The notes: a model not told the origin generated them from the letters alone. A stretch of 64,000 nt of DNA from Actinomyces glycerinitolerans (GCF_900098745.1 NZ_FQTT01000010.1:414745-478744); one strand, 5' to 3'. Counted from the first letter of the stretch, positions 50,076-60,123 are shown. Numbers and translations: made by a program.

Positions 50076-50942
50076 TCAGAGTCCGAGCGCGCTGCGCTCC
50101 TCGGTGCCGACCCAGCCGACGCGTCCCTCCAACGCCCGGAACCAGCGGGCCAGCGCCGGCCAGAAGGCGATCGACGGCGCCTCGCCGCCGGGGTAGTAGG
50201 CGCGCCCGCCGTACTCGTAGGCCTGCACGGTGGTGAACAGACGGATGTCGCTTCCGGTAGGGGCGGCGCCGCACAGGAACTGCTCCACGGACACCACGGC
50301 AGACAGCGGCGGCACATCCTGCACGGTCAGGGCCGCCTCGCGGGAGGCCTCCATCTTGGTGGCGCGGGCCAGCAGAGTGTCGACCACGTCGAAGGCCAGC
50401 AACACATTGTTGGCGGCCGTCGTCGCCTCCTCGGTGTCCTTGGAGTGGGTGGCGGTGGCGTGCGGCCGGTTGATGTGCTCGCCGATCCACTTGTCCCAGG
50501 CGTCGGTGGAGTTACGCCGGTCCAGTGGGTACAGATCGGGGGCGCCGGCGCGGTGCAGCGGCTTCCAGGCGGTGGCCAGGTCGAAGAGCAGGTCCCCGGA
50601 GTCATCGACGACGACGTGCCCGGTGGTGGTGTCCACCAGCGCCGGGACCGTGGGCGGCGGGGTATAGCCGGGGGTGCCGGCGTAGACCTCGGCGATCGAG
50701 GTGGCGCCGCCGAGGGCCGGGTCGGGGCCGGGCTCGCCGTCGGGGCCGGTCAGTTCCCAGAAGCCGTCGGCGCCGCGACCGTAGCTCCAGGAGACGGGAA
50801 TCGCCTCCGTGAGGCCCAGCAGCCGACGAGCAATGAGGACGCGACGGCACCACGGACAGGAGGCGGAGGCGACCAGCCGGTAGCGGCCGGCCTCTACCGG
50901 CAGATCACCTTCAGTGAAGCGGTGCGAGTGGGCAAGAGCCAT
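50076..50942 (-). CDS. Glutathionyl-hydroquinone reductase-like GST (Xi class)
   Basis: 288 residues from ATG 50942, which has GGGAGG six bases upstream; two earlier ATGs in frame lack this. The catalytic motif is SCPWCRR near residue 30, with a GST helical domain from about 130. S-glutathionyl-hydroquinone reductases remove glutathione from quinone adducts. Actinobacteria use mycothiol, so the thiol partner may differ. It is a single gene; 50976-51236 holds a 23-bp repeat pair only. Confidence 0.85.
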   Translation of the reverse strand: MALAHSHRFTEGDLPVEAGRYRLVASASCPWCRRVLIARRLLGLTEAIPVSWSYGRGADGFWELTGPDGEPGPDPALGGATSIAEVYAGTPGYTPPPTVPALVDTTTGHVVVDDSGDLLFDLATAWKPLHRAGAPDLYPLDRRNSTDAWDKWIGEHINRPHATATHSKDTEEATTAANNVLLAFDVVDTLLARATKMEASREAALTVQDVPPLSAVVSVEQFLCGAAPTGSDIRLFTTVQAYEYGGRAYYPGGEAPSIAFWPALARWFRALEGRVGWVGTEERSALGL

Positions 50943-51083
50943 GGGTGCCTCCCGGGGCATGGAAACGAACGTCATACGGGCTCAACCCAATGGTGGCCCC
51001 TGTGCCCGCCTCCCGTCAGCCCCTTCACCGGAGGCGAACCCACATTGTGAGATTACTGCACTACCGGGCCCGGGATGAGCCAT

Positions 51084-51129
51084 TTCAACCGAACTGGGCG
51101 CGTGACTTCAACCGACCTCGGTGAACAGA
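51084..51129. repeat. Two copies of a 23-bp repeat downstream of the peptide ABC operon
   Basis: TTCAACCGAACTGGGCGCGTGAC (51084-51106) is followed by a diverged copy beginning TTCAACCGACCTCGG (51107). Period and core (CAACCGACCTCGG) match, as the complement, the repeats at 57098-57210. Confidence 0.6.
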
Positions 51130-51236
51130 CCGGGACGGTTGGCCCATCCGACGCTCCACTCATCCGGTACCCCACCCGCCCGGCGCCCGGCCGATAACGC
51201 CCCGCCCCTCCAGTTCCCCGCCCGGCGGCCGTCCGC

Positions 51237-53048
51237 TCAAGCGGCCTGTCGGCGGGCGGCGCGGCGGCGGGCCTGCGCGTCCGGGTCGGGTACGGGCACC
51301 GCCGCCACCAGGCGGCGCGTGTACTCCTGGCGTGGGTGGGCGAGCACCTGCGCCGTCGCGCCCTGCTCAACGACCCGCCCCTGCGACAGCACCACGGTCC
51401 GCGTGGCCAGGGAGTCGACCACGGCCAGGTCGTGGGAGACGAACAGGCAGGCGAAGCCCAGCTCCGACTGCAGCTCGCGCAGCAGCTCCAGCACCACCGC
51501 CTGCACCGACACGTCCAGGGCGCTGGTCGGCTCGTCGGCGATCACCAGGCGCGGTTCCAGCGCCAGCGCCCGGGCGATGGCGACGCGCTGGCGTTGCCCG
51601 CCACTCATCTCGTGCGGGTAGCGGTCGGCCAGATCGGCCGGCAGGCGCACGGCCTCCAGCAGTTCACGCACCCGCGCCCGCCGAGCCCCGGAGTCGTACC
51701 CGCCATGCACCACCATCGGCTCGGCGATGGCCGAACCCGCCGTGCGCCGCGGGTTCAGGGAGGAGGCGGGATTCTGGTAGACGACGCCGGTGGCGCGGCG
51801 GGCCGGCAGCAGGGCACGTCGGCCGGCTCCGGCCACCTCCACGCCGCACACCCGCACCGACCCGGCCGCGATCGGCACCAGCCCGGTCAGGGTGCCGGCG
51901 ATGGTGGACTTGCCGGAACCGGACTCGCCCACCAGCCCGAGCACCTCGCCGGCGCCGATGCGCAGGGAGACGTCCCGGACGGCGTGCACCCGGTGTCGGT
52001 GACTGCGGTAGACCACGTTCAGGCCATCAATCTCGACTACGGGCTCGGCCTGCGACGCGTGGTCAGCGGCCGCACCGGTGATGGGCGTCGGAATGTCAGC
52101 TCCGGCGTCGGGCGCGGTCGTGGCGGGCGACGCCGCGGTCGCCTCGTCCTGTGACGCCCCGTCGGCCGGGGCCGCCCGGCGCAGGGACTCCAGCCGCGGC
52201 ACCGCGTCGAGCAGGGCGCGGGTGTAGGGGTGATGCGGGTGGGCGAACAGCTCACGGGTGCCGCCGCGTTCCACGATCCGCCCCTGCCGCATGACGGCGA
52301 CGTCGTCGGCCACATCCGCCACCACGCCCATGTCGTGGGTGATCAGCAGGACGGCGACGCCGGAGTCCGTCAGCTCTCGCAGCAGGTCAAGGATGCCGGC
52401 CTGCACGGTCACATCCAGGGCCGTGGTCGGCTCGTCGGCGATGAGCACCGGCGGGTCGGCGGCCATGGCCAGGGCGATGCAGGCGCGCTGGAGCTGCCCG
52501 CCGGACAGCTGGTGGGGGTAGGAGCGGGCGACCCGCTCGACCTGCTCGCCCTCGCCCAGACCCACGCGCCCCAGCAGCTCCAGCACCCGGGCGTACACCC
52601 GGCGACGGCGGGGGCGGTCGGTGGCGTGCGCGCGGATCGCCTCGCCGATCTGGGAGGCGATGGTCTCCAGCGGGTCCAGCGCCGTCGTCGGCTCCTGGAA
52701 GATGGTGCCCACCAGGCGCCCGCGCACGTCGTCGAGCACCTGCCGGGGTGCCCCGACCAGTTGCGTGCCCGGAGCGTCGGGGGCGCCCGGGCGCGGGTCG
52801 GTCACGACGGCGGAGCCGATGACGACGGCGGTGTCCGGCAGCAGGCCGAGCGCCCCCATGGCCGTCACGGACTTGCCCGAACCGGACTCCCCGACCAGGG
52901 CGAGCACCCGACCGGGCACCAGATCCAGGTCGATGTCGGCGCTGGCGTGCTCAACGGTGCCGGCGAAGGAGACGCCCAGGCCGCGCAGCGACAGCGCGGG
53001 GGTCGGCGCCGTCCGGCCGGACTCGCTCTGCTGCTCCCCGCCGCGCAC
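51237..53048 (-). CDS. Peptide ABC transporter, fused double ATP-binding protein (DppD-DppF type)
   Basis: 603 residues containing two complete ABC cassettes, about 25-290 and 320-585, each with GESGSGKS, an LSGGQ/MSGGQ signature (HQLSGGQLQRA, HEMSGGQRQRV) and DEPT. A Ser/Ala-rich linker of about 45 residues joins them. It replaces the separate DppD and DppF subunits. The GTG start at 53048 overlaps the binding-protein stop (TAGTG). It energises the two permeases encoded upstream for oligopeptide uptake. Confidence 0.93.
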   Translation of the reverse strand: MRGGEQQSESGRTAPTPALSLRGLGVSFAGTVEHASADIDLDLVPGRVLALVGESGSGKSVTAMGALGLLPDTAVVIGSAVVTDPRPGAPDAPGTQLVGAPRQVLDDVRGRLVGTIFQEPTTALDPLETIASQIGEAIRAHATDRPRRRRVYARVLELLGRVGLGEGEQVERVARSYPHQLSGGQLQRACIALAMAADPPVLIADEPTTALDVTVQAGILDLLRELTDSGVAVLLITHDMGVVADVADDVAVMRQGRIVERGGTRELFAHPHHPYTRALLDAVPRLESLRRAAPADGASQDEATAASPATTAPDAGADIPTPITGAAADHASQAEPVVEIDGLNVVYRSHRHRVHAVRDVSLRIGAGEVLGLVGESGSGKSTIAGTLTGLVPIAAGSVRVCGVEVAGAGRRALLPARRATGVVYQNPASSLNPRRTAGSAIAEPMVVHGGYDSGARRARVRELLEAVRLPADLADRYPHEMSGGQRQRVAIARALALEPRLVIADEPTSALDVSVQAVVLELLRELQSELGFACLFVSHDLAVVDSLATRTVVLSQGRVVEQGATAQVLAHPRQEYTRRLVAAVPVPDPDAQARRRAARRQAA

Positions 53049-54778
53049 TACTCGCTCACCCCGAGCACCAGGTAGTTGGGGTAGGCCGGGAAGGGCGCGA
53101 CGAAGAACCCCGTCACCTTCGATCCGGGCAGGAAGGAGTTGCGGCGGTTCACCAGCGGCACGGCGGGAACGTCCTCGGCGATGCGCCGGTCCAGGGCCGC
53201 CCACTTGGTGGCCGCCGCCTCCGGGTCGCTCTCCTGGGAGGCCTCGGTGATCAGCTGGTCCACCTCGGGGTCGGAGTAGCGGGAGATGTTGTAGCCGCCC
53301 TGGCCGATCTCGGAGGAGGCGTACAGGGGCTGGATGTTGGCGTTGGCCGAGGGGTAGTCGGGGTTCCAGGAGACGACGGTCAGGTCGTAGGTGGATCCGT
53401 CACCCTGGGTGGCCCGCTCGGTGTAGGCGTCGGAGGACTGCGGATCGATGGTGACCTTCAGCCCCAGTTCGGTCAGCGACTGCTGCACGGCCTCGGAGAT
53501 CGCCAGGCGGGCCTCGTTGTTCTGGGACAGCAGGACCAGCTCGGGCACGTCCTTGCCCTCCAGCAGGGACTTGGCCTGCTCCAGGTCCGTGGGGTAGAGG
53601 TCGTAGTCCTCCTGGCCGGGGATGCCCGGGGTGATGTAGGTGGTGGCGATCCCGGCGCCGAGCTCCCCGCCCAGGGTCCGCTGCACGGCGGTCTTGTCCA
53701 CGGCGTAGGCGATCGCCTGGCGCACCTCGGGGTCGGTGATGCGCTCGGTGTTGATCGCCAGGTACAGCAGCGGGCCGGGGTCGGAGGTGGCCAGGCGGGC
53801 GGAGGCCGCGTCGTCGGCACTGACCTGGGCCAGCTTGGAGGCGGTCAGCAGCTGGGCGGAGAAGGCGTTCTGGTCGTCGCCGGAGTCGGCGATCAGCCGC
53901 TGGCTGACGGTGTCCTCATCCTGCCCCAGGGAGAAGACGATCTGCTCCGGGAGGGCGGTGCGCACCTCGTCGGTGGCGGCCGACCAGTTCTCGTTGCGGG
54001 CCAGGGTCACGGAGTTGCCCTGCTGGTAGGACTCCACCCGGTAGGGGCCGGAGGCGACGGGGGCCTGGGCGTAGGTGGCCGGGTCGTCGCTGTCCTCGGG
54101 GACGGGTGCGAAGGCCGGCAGGGAGACGATCCAGGGCCAGTCGCCGTAGGGGTGGTCGAGGTGGAAGATGATGGTGCGCTCGTCGGGGGTCTCGATGGAG
54201 TCCAGGTGCTCGCCGTCGTAGGGGCCGGCGTAGCCCTCGGCGTCGGCCAGCAGGGTCTTGTGGTAGCCGAGTCCGCCGGACAGGGCGGAGGCGAAAGACC
54301 GTTCGAGACCGTACTTGATGTGGGCGGAGGTGATCGGGGTGCCGTCCTCGAGGGTGATGCCCTCCTTGAGGGTGTAGGTCCAGGTCAGGCCGTCCTCGGA
54401 GATCGTGCCGGTGTCGGTGGCCAGGTCCGGGACGACGGCGGGGACGCCGTCGGCGGTGATGTCCCAGGTGGTCAGGCGGCGGTGCACCAGACCCAGGGAG
54501 GTGATGGCCAGGGACTGGCTCTTGGCGGGGTCCCAGTTGATGTCGGTGTCGGTGCTGAGCACGTACAGGGTGCCGCCGGCGGAGGCCGTGGCGGCGGTGG
54601 CGGTGGCCGCGGAGCGGGAGTTGGCACCGCAGGCGGCCAGCGCCAGGGCGAGACCGGAGACGCCGGCGCCGGCCAGCAGGCCGCGGCGGGACACGGCGAA
54701 GCGTCCATGGCCGGCGGGCCGGGTCTCGGGGTGCCGCGTGGAGGCCGGCTGCGTCGTCGTCGGGCGGGTGGAGGACAT
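53048..54778 (-). CDS. Peptide/nickel-type ABC transporter substrate-binding lipoprotein
   Basis: 576 residues of the SBP_bac_5 family. The signal has SRRGLL at about 30-35 (Tat-like) and a lipobox LALAACG. The mature protein shows typical family strands (TLYVLSTDTDINWDPAKSQ...WTYTLKEGITLEDGTPITS). ATG 54778 has AAAGGA upstream. It sits between the permease and ATPase genes. An oligopeptide ligand is inferred from the family; the exact ligand is unknown. Confidence 0.92.
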   Translation of the reverse strand: MSSTRPTTTQPASTRHPETRPAGHGRFAVSRRGLLAGAGVSGLALALAACGANSRSAATATAATASAGGTLYVLSTDTDINWDPAKSQSLAITSLGLVHRRLTTWDITADGVPAVVPDLATDTGTISEDGLTWTYTLKEGITLEDGTPITSAHIKYGLERSFASALSGGLGYHKTLLADAEGYAGPYDGEHLDSIETPDERTIIFHLDHPYGDWPWIVSLPAFAPVPEDSDDPATYAQAPVASGPYRVESYQQGNSVTLARNENWSAATDEVRTALPEQIVFSLGQDEDTVSQRLIADSGDDQNAFSAQLLTASKLAQVSADDAASARLATSDPGPLLYLAINTERITDPEVRQAIAYAVDKTAVQRTLGGELGAGIATTYITPGIPGQEDYDLYPTDLEQAKSLLEGKDVPELVLLSQNNEARLAISEAVQQSLTELGLKVTIDPQSSDAYTERATQGDGSTYDLTVVSWNPDYPSANANIQPLYASSEIGQGGYNISRYSDPEVDQLITEASQESDPEAAATKWAALDRRIAEDVPAVPLVNRRNSFLPGSKVTGFFVAPFPAYPNYLVLGVSE

Positions 54779-54839
54779 GGGTGTTCCTTTCGGGTAGAAA
54801 TCGAGCGCAGAGCGAGTAAGGGCGTGGGAATGGGCGGGT

Positions 54840-55826
54840 TCAGACCCGCGGGTCGATGACGGCCGCGAAGGCGTCAACCAGGAGGTTCGCGACGATCACG
54901 AAGGCGGCGGCCACGAGCGTGACCCCCATGATCACGGGCAGGTCGGTGGTACTGACCGCGTCCATGAGCAGGGCGCCGAGCCCCTGCATGGAGAAGACGC
55001 GCTCGGTGATGACGGCGCCGCCGAGCATGCCGCCCAGGTCGAGGGCGAAATAGGTGACCACCGGCAGAGACACGTTGTGCATGACGTGGCGGCCGATGAC
55101 GCGCCGCTCGGGCAGGCCCACGGCGCGGGCCGTGCGCACATAGTCCTCACCGAGGTTCTCCAGCATCTCTCCGCGCACCATGCGCGCGTAGACGGCGGCG
55201 GAGATCAGGGCCAGCACGCACCAGGGCAGGATCAGGTGCCAGGCCCAGTCGAGGGGGCTTTCACTCAGGGGCACGTAGCCGGATACGGGCACCATGTCCA
55301 GGGTGAAGCCGAACAGGAGGATGCCCAGCAGACCGAGCAGGTAGGAGGGCGCCGAGACACCCAGGACGGTTCCGGCCATGATGGTGCGGTCCAGTCGGGT
55401 GCCGCGCCGCAGCGCGGACACGACGCCCGCGGCCACGCCGATGACCAGCCAGAGCACCGCCGCACCGATCGCGATGGAGGCGGTGACCGGCAGCCGTGAG
55501 GCGATCAGCTCCGTGACCGGCGTCGACAGGCGGAAGGAGTAGCCCAGGCAGGGGGCGGCGCACGTGATGGCGGCGGCACCGGAGCCGAAGGTACGGCCGG
55601 TGACGATACCGGTCAGGTAGTGCCAGAACTGGGTGTACCAGGGCTGGTCGTATCCCATGAACTCGCGGGCACGCGCCAGGTTCTCCGGTGTGCAGGGCTT
55701 GCCGCAGGCCAGGGCGGCGGGGTCGGAGGGCCACAGGGAGAAGATCGCGAAGGTGATGAAGGCGATCACCACCAGCACCAGCAGCGTCTGGCCGGTGCGG
55801 GAGGCAAGGAAGCGCAGGCGGTTCAT
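54840..55826 (-). CDS. Peptide ABC transporter permease (DppB type)
   Basis: 328 residues with six membrane helices. The N-terminal helix (RTGQTLLVLVVIAFITFAIF) and the loop RTARAVGLPERRVIGRHVMHN with its EAA-type region identify DppB/OppB. ATG 55826 overlaps the dppC-type gene stop as ATGA. A 60-bp gap leads to the binding-protein gene. Confidence 0.92.
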   Translation of the reverse strand: MNRLRFLASRTGQTLLVLVVIAFITFAIFSLWPSDPAALACGKPCTPENLARAREFMGYDQPWYTQFWHYLTGIVTGRTFGSGAAAITCAAPCLGYSFRLSTPVTELIASRLPVTASIAIGAAVLWLVIGVAAGVVSALRRGTRLDRTIMAGTVLGVSAPSYLLGLLGILLFGFTLDMVPVSGYVPLSESPLDWAWHLILPWCVLALISAAVYARMVRGEMLENLGEDYVRTARAVGLPERRVIGRHVMHNVSLPVVTYFALDLGGMLGGAVITERVFSMQGLGALLMDAVSTTDLPVIMGVTLVAAAFVIVANLLVDAFAAVIDPRV

Positions 55827-56824
55827 CGGGCCTCACCAGTCCTGGGGTCGAGGGCGTCGCGCAGGCCGTCACCGAAGAGGTTGAAGGCGAGGGTGACGAG
55901 GAACAGGGCCGCCCCGGGGAACAGCAGGTACCAGGGGTCGGTGCTCACCCAGGTGACGGCGCTGCCGATGGCCCGCCCCCAGGACGGGGTCGGTGGGCTC
56001 ACGCCGACGCCGAGGAAGGACAGGGCCGCCTCGGCGGTGATCTTCCCGGGGATGGACAGGGTGGTGAACACGATGATGGTGGCCACCAGGCCGGGCAGGA
56101 TCTGCCGGGTCACCACGTGCCATTGAGAAGCGCCCATGGCGCGGGAGGCTCCGACGTAGGTGCGTGAGCGCAGGGACAGGGCGCGGCTGCGCAGCACGCG
56201 GGCGGTCGACGGCCAGCCCAGGATCCCGATGATGAGGATCATGATGGGCACGCGCGGAGCGGTGGCCGGGACGATCGCGGAGACGGCGATCATGAACACC
56301 AGGTGCGGGAAACCGAGCGTGATGTCGGTCAGGCGCGAGACCAGGGCATCCCACCAGCCGCCGAAGTAGCCGGCGGACACGCCCAGTGCGATGGCCACGA
56401 CCATGGACAGGACGGTGGCGCCCATGCCGATGGAGAAGGAGGTGCGGGTGCCCTCGACGACGATGGCGAACAAATCCCGGCCGGTCTGCGGCTCCACGCC
56501 GAAGGGGTGGGCGGCGCTGATGCCGCCGAAGCGGCCGAGCGGCAGGCCGGAGGCGTCCAGCGCGTCGAGGTCGTAGGTGTAGGGGTCCACGCCGAAGGCA
56601 CGCGTGATCCACGGCGCGAACAAGGCGACCAGGGTGGTCAGGGCGACGATGATCGCGCCGAGTGTGGCGGCCCGGTCGGCGCGCAGGCGGTTCAACAGCT
56701 GCCGGGAGGTGGAGGGGGCCGCCGGGCCGAGCGGCGTCGGGGGCGTGAGGGGCGCGCCCTCTGCGGGCGTGGCGGCGGAGAGAGTACGGGCGTCCCGGGT
56801 GGACGTGTGCACGGGGAACCTCAC
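55823..56824 (-). CDS. Peptide ABC transporter permease (DppC type)
   Basis: 333 residues with an OppC-type N-terminal region (about 40-90) and EAA loop (YVGASRAMGASQWHVVTRQILP). The last segment SFLGVGVSPPTPSWG is the DppC/OppC hallmark. The start is GTG 56824. It is the first gene of the operon, so the promoter must lie in 56825-57097. Confidence 0.9.
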   Translation of the reverse strand: MRFPVHTSTRDARTLSAATPAEGAPLTPPTPLGPAAPSTSRQLLNRLRADRAATLGAIIVALTTLVALFAPWITRAFGVDPYTYDLDALDASGLPLGRFGGISAAHPFGVEPQTGRDLFAIVVEGTRTSFSIGMGATVLSMVVAIALGVSAGYFGGWWDALVSRLTDITLGFPHLVFMIAVSAIVPATAPRVPIMILIIGILGWPSTARVLRSRALSLRSRTYVGASRAMGASQWHVVTRQILPGLVATIIVFTTLSIPGKITAEAALSFLGVGVSPPTPSWGRAIGSAVTWVSTDPWYLLFPGAALFLVTLAFNLFGDGLRDALDPRTGEAR

Positions 56825-57097
56825 ATAAGGGCTGGGGAACGCGTCAGCGCTCGGAGTGGACGGCGAATGGGCGTAGAGCTGTCGTCAGCGACAGCAACAA
56901 CACATTCGCGTGGCCAGCATGTGAGGTGGTTCCTCCGGGGATCGGGTTGCGGTCGACGTGCTCCGGGGAGCCGGTTCGACCGTCGCCGCCGGGTGTCGGC
57001 GTCGGGGCGTGACGCTAGCAGCGTGCAGAGCGATCACGCGAGTCGCCACGGCATTGTGAGACCAGCCTCTCACCTGCCCCCCACCCCGCCCCTCTCA
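56825..57097. other. Promoter-bearing gap upstream of the peptide ABC operon
   Basis: No gene is supported here. It should contain the promoter of the peptide ABC operon on the minus strand; no consensus boxes stand out. Confidence 0.4.
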
Positions 57098-57210
57098 CCG
57101 AGGTCGGTGGCTCTTACGTGCCGAGATCGGTGGACGTTACGTGCCGAGATCGGTGGACGTTACGTACCGAGATCGGTGGAAGTTACGTACCGAGATCGGT
57201 AGTTATGACG
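57098..57210. repeat. Tandem 23-bp repeats (about 4.9 copies)
   Basis: Copies start at 57098, 57121, 57144, 57167 and 57190, with consensus CCGAGATCGGTGGACGTTACGT(G/A). Each contains the palindromic CCGAGATCGG-like core and ACGT. The array lies between the thiamine ATPase stop and the peptide operon. The last copy is partial. Confidence 0.9.
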
Positions 57211-57220
57211 GGGCTCATGC

Positions 57221-58360
57221 TCATGCCCGCACCACGGCGGCGCGACGCCGGTCCAGGCGAACGGTTATCTCCTGCCCCGCCCGCACCGGCTCCGCATCGC
57301 CATCGGCGAGCACGGCCATGGCGGGCTCGCCGGCGATTTCGACCTCCACTACGCGCCGTCCGCCGCGCATGCGCACCGCGGCCACCCGCGCCCGCGCGCT
57401 GAGTTCGTAGCCGGCCGGTCCCGAGGTGGCGGGCCCACCACCTGGAGTCCCGCCGTCGTCCGCGTTCCCGGCGTCGCCCTGCGCAACCGCTAGCGCACCG
57501 GGCGCCAGCGCCAGAAGCTCCCCCGGCCGCCCCGCCAGGAGGTCGGCCCAGCCGAGGTGGGCGGCGGCGTCGGCGTCGAGCAGCGGTGCGAAGCCGAGGA
57601 ACCGGGCGACACGCGCGCTGCCGGGGTTGGCCCACAGCCGCTCCGGGGTGTCCAGACGCAGCAGCCGGCCGGAGGCCATGACACCGACCCGGTCGGCGAC
57701 GGTCATGGCCTCGTCCTGGTCGTGGGTGACATACAGGGCGGTGGTGCCCTGCGTCTTGAGGATGGTGCGCAGGTCGGTGGCGAGCTGCTCGCGCAGGGCG
57801 CGATCGAGGGCGGACAGCGGCTCATCCAGGAGCAGTAGCCGCGGGCGCGGCGCGAGGGCGCGGGCGAGCACGACCCGTTGCGCCTGCCCGCCCGACAGGG
57901 TGGTCACCGCCCGGTCCCCGTATCCGGGCAGCCCGACGACGTCGAGCACCTCCTCCACCCGGCGCGCCCGCTCGGGACGCGGCAGGCCGGCCAGCCCGTA
58001 GGCGATGTTGCCGGCGACGTCGCGGAAGGGGAACAGCTGTCCGTCCTGGAACATCAGCCCGAAGCCGCGTCGGTGCACGGGCACCGGGACGACGTCGTCG
58101 CCGTCCCAGGTGATGGTGCCGGCGGCGATGTCCTCCAGGCCGGCGACGGCGCGCAGCAGGGAGGACTTCCCGCTGCCGGAGGCGCCCAGCAGAGCGAGGA
58201 TCTGTCCACGGGGGACGTCGAGGTCGACGGCGTCGACGGCGGTCAGGGGTGCCGCGCCGCGGGTGGCCGGGTAGACGACGCGCAGGCCGCGCACACACAG
58301 ACCCGAGGTGGCGGGCGCGGGTTCGGATGCGGGGGCGGGAACCGCAGGGGCAACGGTCAT
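57221..58360 (-). CDS. thiQ: Thiamine ABC transporter ATP-binding protein
   Basis: 379 residues: ABC cassette at about 20-260 with GASGSGKSS, signature LSGGQAQRV and LLLLDEPLSALD, followed by a C-terminal TOBE-like domain (about 290-379) absent from short enterobacterial ThiQ. The ATG overlaps the thiP stop (58357-58360). It is the last gene of the operon. By itself it could be a ferric-iron FbpC; the ThiB-like binding protein and the TPP riboswitch decide for thiamine. Confidence 0.87.
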   Translation of the reverse strand: MTVAPAVPAPASEPAPATSGLCVRGLRVVYPATRGAAPLTAVDAVDLDVPRGQILALLGASGSGKSSLLRAVAGLEDIAAGTITWDGDDVVPVPVHRRGFGLMFQDGQLFPFRDVAGNIAYGLAGLPRPERARRVEEVLDVVGLPGYGDRAVTTLSGGQAQRVVLARALAPRPRLLLLDEPLSALDRALREQLATDLRTILKTQGTTALYVTHDQDEAMTVADRVGVMASGRLLRLDTPERLWANPGSARVARFLGFAPLLDADAAAHLGWADLLAGRPGELLALAPGALAVAQGDAGNADDGGTPGGGPATSGPAGYELSARARVAAVRMRGGRRVVEVEIAGEPAMAVLADGDAEPVRAGQEITVRLDRRRAAVVRA

Positions 58361-60123
58361 GCGGATTCTCCTGGGTTGTGTGCGGGCATCATTTGTGCCG
58401 GTCGCAGCGTGTTACCGGTGCGGTCTCGGTGGGGAGGGGCGGGACGGGAGAGCGCCGCGGAGGTCTGGAGACGCTCGCAGGCGAGCATGAGGGCGGCGGC
58501 GCCGACCGCCAGCACCACCCCGGCGGCCAGCCCCATGCCCTGATTCTGCGCGCCCGGGGAGCCGACCAGCCGGTAGACGACCACCGGGAGGGTGGGTCCC
58601 TGCGGGCGGGCCAGGAACGACGTCGCCCCGAACTCCCCCAGACTGGTGGCCAGGGCGAATCCCGCGGCCAACCCCCCGGCGCGCAGCAGGTGCGGCCCGT
58701 CCACGCCGGCCAGCACCCGGCCCGGACCGGCGCCGAGCGTGGCCGCGACCTCCCGCTGACGCGGGTCGATCGCCCGCATGCCGGGCAGCAGGGTGCGCAC
58801 CACCAGTGGCACGGCGACCACGGCCTGTGCCAGCGGCAGAATCCACCAGCTGCGGGTCAACCCGGTCGGGGCCAGGGTGATCAGGAAGCCGAAGCCCACC
58901 GTCACCGCGGACACCCCCAGCGGCAGCATGAACACGGCGTCGAACAGCGCGATCCCGCGCCTGAGCAGCCGCGAGCGCGGGTTGCGGGACAGCACCAGGC
59001 ACACGGCCACCCCCACCGCCAGGGCGATCACCGTGGCGGCCACGGCCACCCGCAGGGAGTTGCCGGCCGCCTCCCACACCGATACCAGCAGGGCGTTGTC
59101 GCCGCCGGTGGTGGACAGGTCGGCGTAGTTGGCGAGCGTCCAGTGCCCGGCCCGGCGCAGCGAGCGGATCACCAGCACCGCCATGGGCATCACCAGGAGA
59201 CCACAGATGGTTAGGGCGGTCACGGCCAGGGCCGGGGCGTCGGCGGCGCGCAGCGGCGTCGCGGGCACATCGGTGCGCAGCGCCAGGTGGGCCTGGCGGG
59301 CACGGCGGGCCCGCTCCCCCACCCACAGGGCGGCGGCAATCACCACCAGCTGCACCACCGACAGCACGGCCGCGGCCCGCAGGTCCAGGTAGCGGGCGGT
59401 GAGCTGATAGATCTCGGTCTCGATGGTGCCCGCGCCGGTGCCGCCCAGCACCAGCACCACCCCGTAGGCGGTGGCACACAGCAGGAAGACGGTCGCGGCG
59501 GCGGAGGCGACGGCGGGCAGCAGGCTCGGCAGGGTGACGGTGCGCCACGCCCGCCACGCCGACGCGCCCAGGGTGCGGGCCGCCTCCACGGCGCGCGGGT
59601 CGAGCCGGCACCACATGGTGCCGACGTTGCGCACCACGTATCCGTAGTTGAAGAACACCAGGGCGGCGATCACGGCGGTGCGGGTGCCGTCCAGGTGCAG
59701 CCCGCCGAGTGGCCCGCCGGTGGTCACCAGGGCGTGGAATGCGGTGCCGACGACGACGCTGGGCAGCACGAAGGGAACCGTGACCACGCCGCGCAGCAGG
59801 CCCTGGCCGGGGAAGCGGCGCCGGTAGAGCACCAGCGCCCCCGGGATGCCGAGCGCCACGCAGATGACGGTGGCGGCGGTGGCCTGGATGAGGGTCTGGC
59901 CGATGATCCGCCAGGTGCGCGGCCGGGACAGCACCTCGCCGAAGCCGCCCAGGTCGAGGGTGCCGTCAGGGGCCAGGCCGCGGGCCAGCAGCGTCAGCAC
60001 GGGCCAGGCGAAGAACACGCCGAGGAAGGCAAGCGGGGCGGCGACGGCGAGCGTCCAGCCGATCCGCTCCCCCGCTGTCGCCCGCGGGCCCCGGGCACTC
60101 GGTCCGGCCACCACCGTTGTCAC
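58357..60123 (-). CDS. thiP: Thiamine ABC transporter permease (fused double domain)
   Basis: 588 residues with about twelve membrane helices in two homologous halves, each with an EAA loop (VEAARTLGASAWRAWRTVTLP and RQREVAATLGAGPGRVLAG). This matches the ThiP/FbpB fused permeases. It starts 22 bp after thiB and overlaps thiQ by four bases. It forms the whole membrane channel for thiamine, probably also its phosphates. Confidence 0.88.
   Translation of the reverse strand: MTTVVAGPSARGPRATAGERIGWTLAVAAPLAFLGVFFAWPVLTLLARGLAPDGTLDLGGFGEVLSRPRTWRIIGQTLIQATAATVICVALGIPGALVLYRRRFPGQGLLRGVVTVPFVLPSVVVGTAFHALVTTGGPLGGLHLDGTRTAVIAALVFFNYGYVVRNVGTMWCRLDPRAVEAARTLGASAWRAWRTVTLPSLLPAVASAAATVFLLCATAYGVVLVLGGTGAGTIETEIYQLTARYLDLRAAAVLSVVQLVVIAAALWVGERARRARQAHLALRTDVPATPLRAADAPALAVTALTICGLLVMPMAVLVIRSLRRAGHWTLANYADLSTTGGDNALLVSVWEAAGNSLRVAVAATVIALAVGVAVCLVLSRNPRSRLLRRGIALFDAVFMLPLGVSAVTVGFGFLITLAPTGLTRSWWILPLAQAVVAVPLVVRTLLPGMRAIDPRQREVAATLGAGPGRVLAGVDGPHLLRAGGLAAGFALATSLGEFGATSFLARPQGPTLPVVVYRLVGSPGAQNQGMGLAAGVVLAVGAAALMLACERLQTSAALSRPAPPHRDRTGNTLRPAQMMPAHNPGESA

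Noticed and set aside
57098..57210. CRISPR array
   Set aside because: The 23-bp units are directly contiguous with no unique spacers, so they are tandem repeats.
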